Part shown: positions 4,959 to 6,196 of the stretch, one piece after another
Layout: the number at the start of each line of letters is the position of its first letter
Position numbering within the stretch: the first letter of the stretch is position 1
Source of the DNA: Aquabacter sp.
GTDB lineage: Bacteria; Pseudomonadota; Alphaproteobacteria; Rhizobiales; Xanthobacteraceae
Direction: 5' to 3'
Assembly (NCBI GenBank): GCA_030147645.1
Contig: JASBUY010000145.1
Span: 1-6,196 of the forward strand
Length of the DNA stretch: 6,196 bases
The notes under the pieces: model-generated
Databases searched by the model: none
Seen by the model: only the letters and a program-made list of their open reading frames with translations
Told to the model about the DNA's origin: nothing
Program-made: the position numbers and the translations under genes

Positions 4959-6196
4959 TCAGGCGAAGGGCAGGGCCGGGGCCGAGGCGAGGGCGAGCAG
5001 GGACGCCCCGAGCCGCTTCGCCTCGGCCTCGCCGAGAACGGGCGCTGCGAGCGTCATGAACTTGCCCATGAGGGCCGCATCCGAGGGGAAAGTCTCCGGC
5101 TCGCCGGACGGGTCGGGGATCTCCGCCTCGAACACGCCCTTGGACGTGACAAGCCGTAGAAACGCGCCGAATGGGTGTGAGCGCCCTTCCAGGCGCGGAT
5201 CGGCGGCGACCTCCACCCGGTCGGCCAAGGCATCGAGCGCGGGGTCGCCGAGGCGGCGATAATCGTCCCAGCCGAAGCTGCCCTGGTCGAGCGCGACGGC
5301 GGCCGTGAAGGGCATGGAGAACTGGCCCGCCACCACGCTTCGCGCCCGGCGCTTTTCGGCGAGCGGCGCTCCGGTGAGCGTTATGCCGTTGGGATGAAGG
5401 CCGATCTCCGCCCGCTCGATATCCGCGCCGGTGAGCCCGTGCTCTGTCCGGATGGCGATGATCCCGTCCAGCGCGGCATGGGTATAGCGGCAGGAGGGAT
5501 AGGGCTTGAGGCCGATCTTCATGGTCTCATAGACGCGGCCAAGGTCACGCACCGCGACGGCGGGGTCGGCATCGTCCGAATAGCCCTTCAGGAAGCCGTG
5601 GATGCCTTCGATGGGCTCCGCCGCGCCCTTGAAGCCCTCGGCGGCGAGCAAAGCGGCCATGAGCCCGTTCATGGCCGCCGCACCCACCTGATAGCGCTTG
5701 TTCCAGGCGCCGTTCACCAGGAATTGGAGCGAGCCGGCGGCCTGACTTCCCGCCACGCCGAAGGCCGCCGCGATGGTCGGCGCATCGAGGCCGAGCACGC
5801 GGCCGGCGGCGGCGGCGGCGCCAAAGGTTCCGGCGGTCGCGGTGGGGTGAAAGCCACGCCCGTAATGTTTGGTCGGGTCGAGCGCTAGGCCGAGCCGGCA
5901 GCAGATTTCATTGCCCGCGACGATGGCGGCAACCACGTCCGCGCCGCGCGTTCCCACCATCTGCGCGGCGGCGAAGGCGGCGGACACGACGGGCGCACTC
6001 GGATGCAGCGAACTGGCTGCATGGGTGTCGTCGAAATCCAGGGAATGGCCGAAGGCGCCGTTGAGCAGGGCGGCGGCGGCGGGGGCGTGCCGCTTTGCAT
6101 CGCCGATGACGGTGCAGGGGCCGCCGGCCTCGAAGCCGGCGCGCCCCACGAGGGCGCGGATGGTGGAGGGGGAGTACGCCTCCCCCCCCCCCCCCG
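4959..6196 (-). CDS. MmgE/PrpD family protein (N-terminus beyond window)
   Basis: The frame stays open to the right edge, so the start is missing; the GTG at 6147-6149 is only an internal codon. About 410 residues are visible against a usual 440-480. Family motifs present are HSLDFDDTH (6021-6047), HYGRGFHPTATAGTFGAAAAAGRVLGL, GVAGSQAAGS, and KPYPSCRYTH (5478-5507). The family contains 2-methylcitrate dehydratase, cis-aconitate decarboxylase and iminodisuccinate epimerase, all acting on small polycarboxylic acids. The family call is secure but the reaction is not. No methylcitrate synthase or methylisocitrate lyase is visible, so a role in the propionate methylcitrate cycle is not supported. 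As first visible gene of a unit with an acyl-CoA dehydrogenase, hydratase and CitE-like lyase, it may form or rearrange the dicarboxylic acid that this unit degrades, by inference. The edge codons come from a run of 14 C that may be an assembly artefact. Confidence 0.92.
   Translation of the reverse strand, partial: GGGGEAYSPSTIRALVGRAGFEAGGPCTVIGDAKRHAPAAAALLNGAFGHSLDFDDTHAASSLHPSAPVVSAAFAAAQMVGTRGADVVAAIVAGNEICCRLGLALDPTKHYGRGFHPTATAGTFGAAAAAGRVLGLDAPTIAAAFGVAGSQAAGSLQFLVNGAWNKRYQVGAAAMNGLMAALLAAEGFKGAAEPIEGIHGFLKGYSDDADPAVAVRDLGRVYETMKIGLKPYPSCRYTHAALDGIIAIRTEHGLTGADIERAEIGLHPNGITLTGAPLAEKRRARSVVAGQFSMPFTAAVALDQGSFGWDDYRRLGDPALDALADRVEVAADPRLEGRSHPFGAFLRLVTSKGVFEAEIPDPSGEPETFPSDAALMGKFMTLAAPVLGEAEAKRLGASLLALASAPALPFA
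6182..6195. repeat. Homopolymer run of 14 C at the window edge
   Basis: Fourteen consecutive C (G on the coding strand) lie at the start of the visible PrpD-like reading frame and would encode consecutive glycines. Its position at the very end of the sequence suggests a contig end or sequencing artefact. A true slippage-prone tract is the alternative. Confidence 0.7.

Noticed and set aside
3344..5059. 571-codon open frame on the + strand, antisense to the acyl-CoA dehydrogenase
   Set aside because: It is the complementary shadow of well-supported - strand genes in GC-rich DNA, where stop codons are rare. Its translation shows no family motif, and it crosses two real gene boundaries.
5394..5888. 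164-codon + strand frame within the PrpD-like gene
   Set aside because: It is antisense to conserved PrpD motifs and its translation matches no family.
2099..6196. 2-methylcitrate cycle operon
   Set aside because: Only the PrpD-fold gene would fit; methylcitrate synthase and methylisocitrate lyase are absent, and the CitE-like protein lacks PrpB features.

Overview
This GC-rich window has GC-biased third codon positions and looks like chromosome of an alphaproteobacterium, probably of the Hyphomicrobiales (Xanthobacter/Azorhizobium-like). That placement is inferred from composition and protein flavour and has not been tested. It holds six protein genes: one on the + strand at the left edge and five on the - strand. 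The genes at both edges are incomplete. I see no tRNA, rRNA, CRISPR array, insertion sequence or phage gene.

Left edge (1-620): the 3' end of an NlpD-type gene, encoding an Ala/Pro-rich linker and a LytM/M23 domain whose metal-binding residues are mostly replaced. It converges on serA. Between the two stop codons lies a near-perfect hairpin flanked by A and T runs, which can serve as a terminator for both genes.

serA (618-1865, -) encodes a short, E. coli-type D-3-phosphoglycerate dehydrogenase with a C-terminal ACT domain. It has no serC next to it. About 230 bases of non-coding DNA with two inverted repeats separate it from the operon upstream, so it probably has its own promoter or leader.

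Right two thirds (2099-6196, -): a tight catabolic operon read right to left. Its order is an MmgE/PrpD-family protein (N-terminus off the window), an acyl-CoA dehydrogenase, a mesaconyl-C4-CoA/itaconyl-CoA hydratase-like hotdog protein, and a CitE/citramalyl-CoA-lyase-like aldolase. The gaps are 46 nt, then 13 nt, then a 4-nt GTGA overlap. The last three enzymes form a logical series of dehydrogenation, hydration and C-C cleavage. The closest known precedent is breakdown of C5 branched dicarboxylates (methylsuccinate, mesaconate, itaconate) through citramalyl-CoA to pyruvate and acetyl-CoA. The PrpD-like protein could prepare or isomerise the acid, and a CoA-activating enzyme would be expected outside the window. 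The substrate is inferred. The most interesting points are this possible pathway, an acyl-CoA dehydrogenase with its catalytic base apparently in the isovaleryl-CoA-dehydrogenase position, and a changed serine-site residue in SerA.
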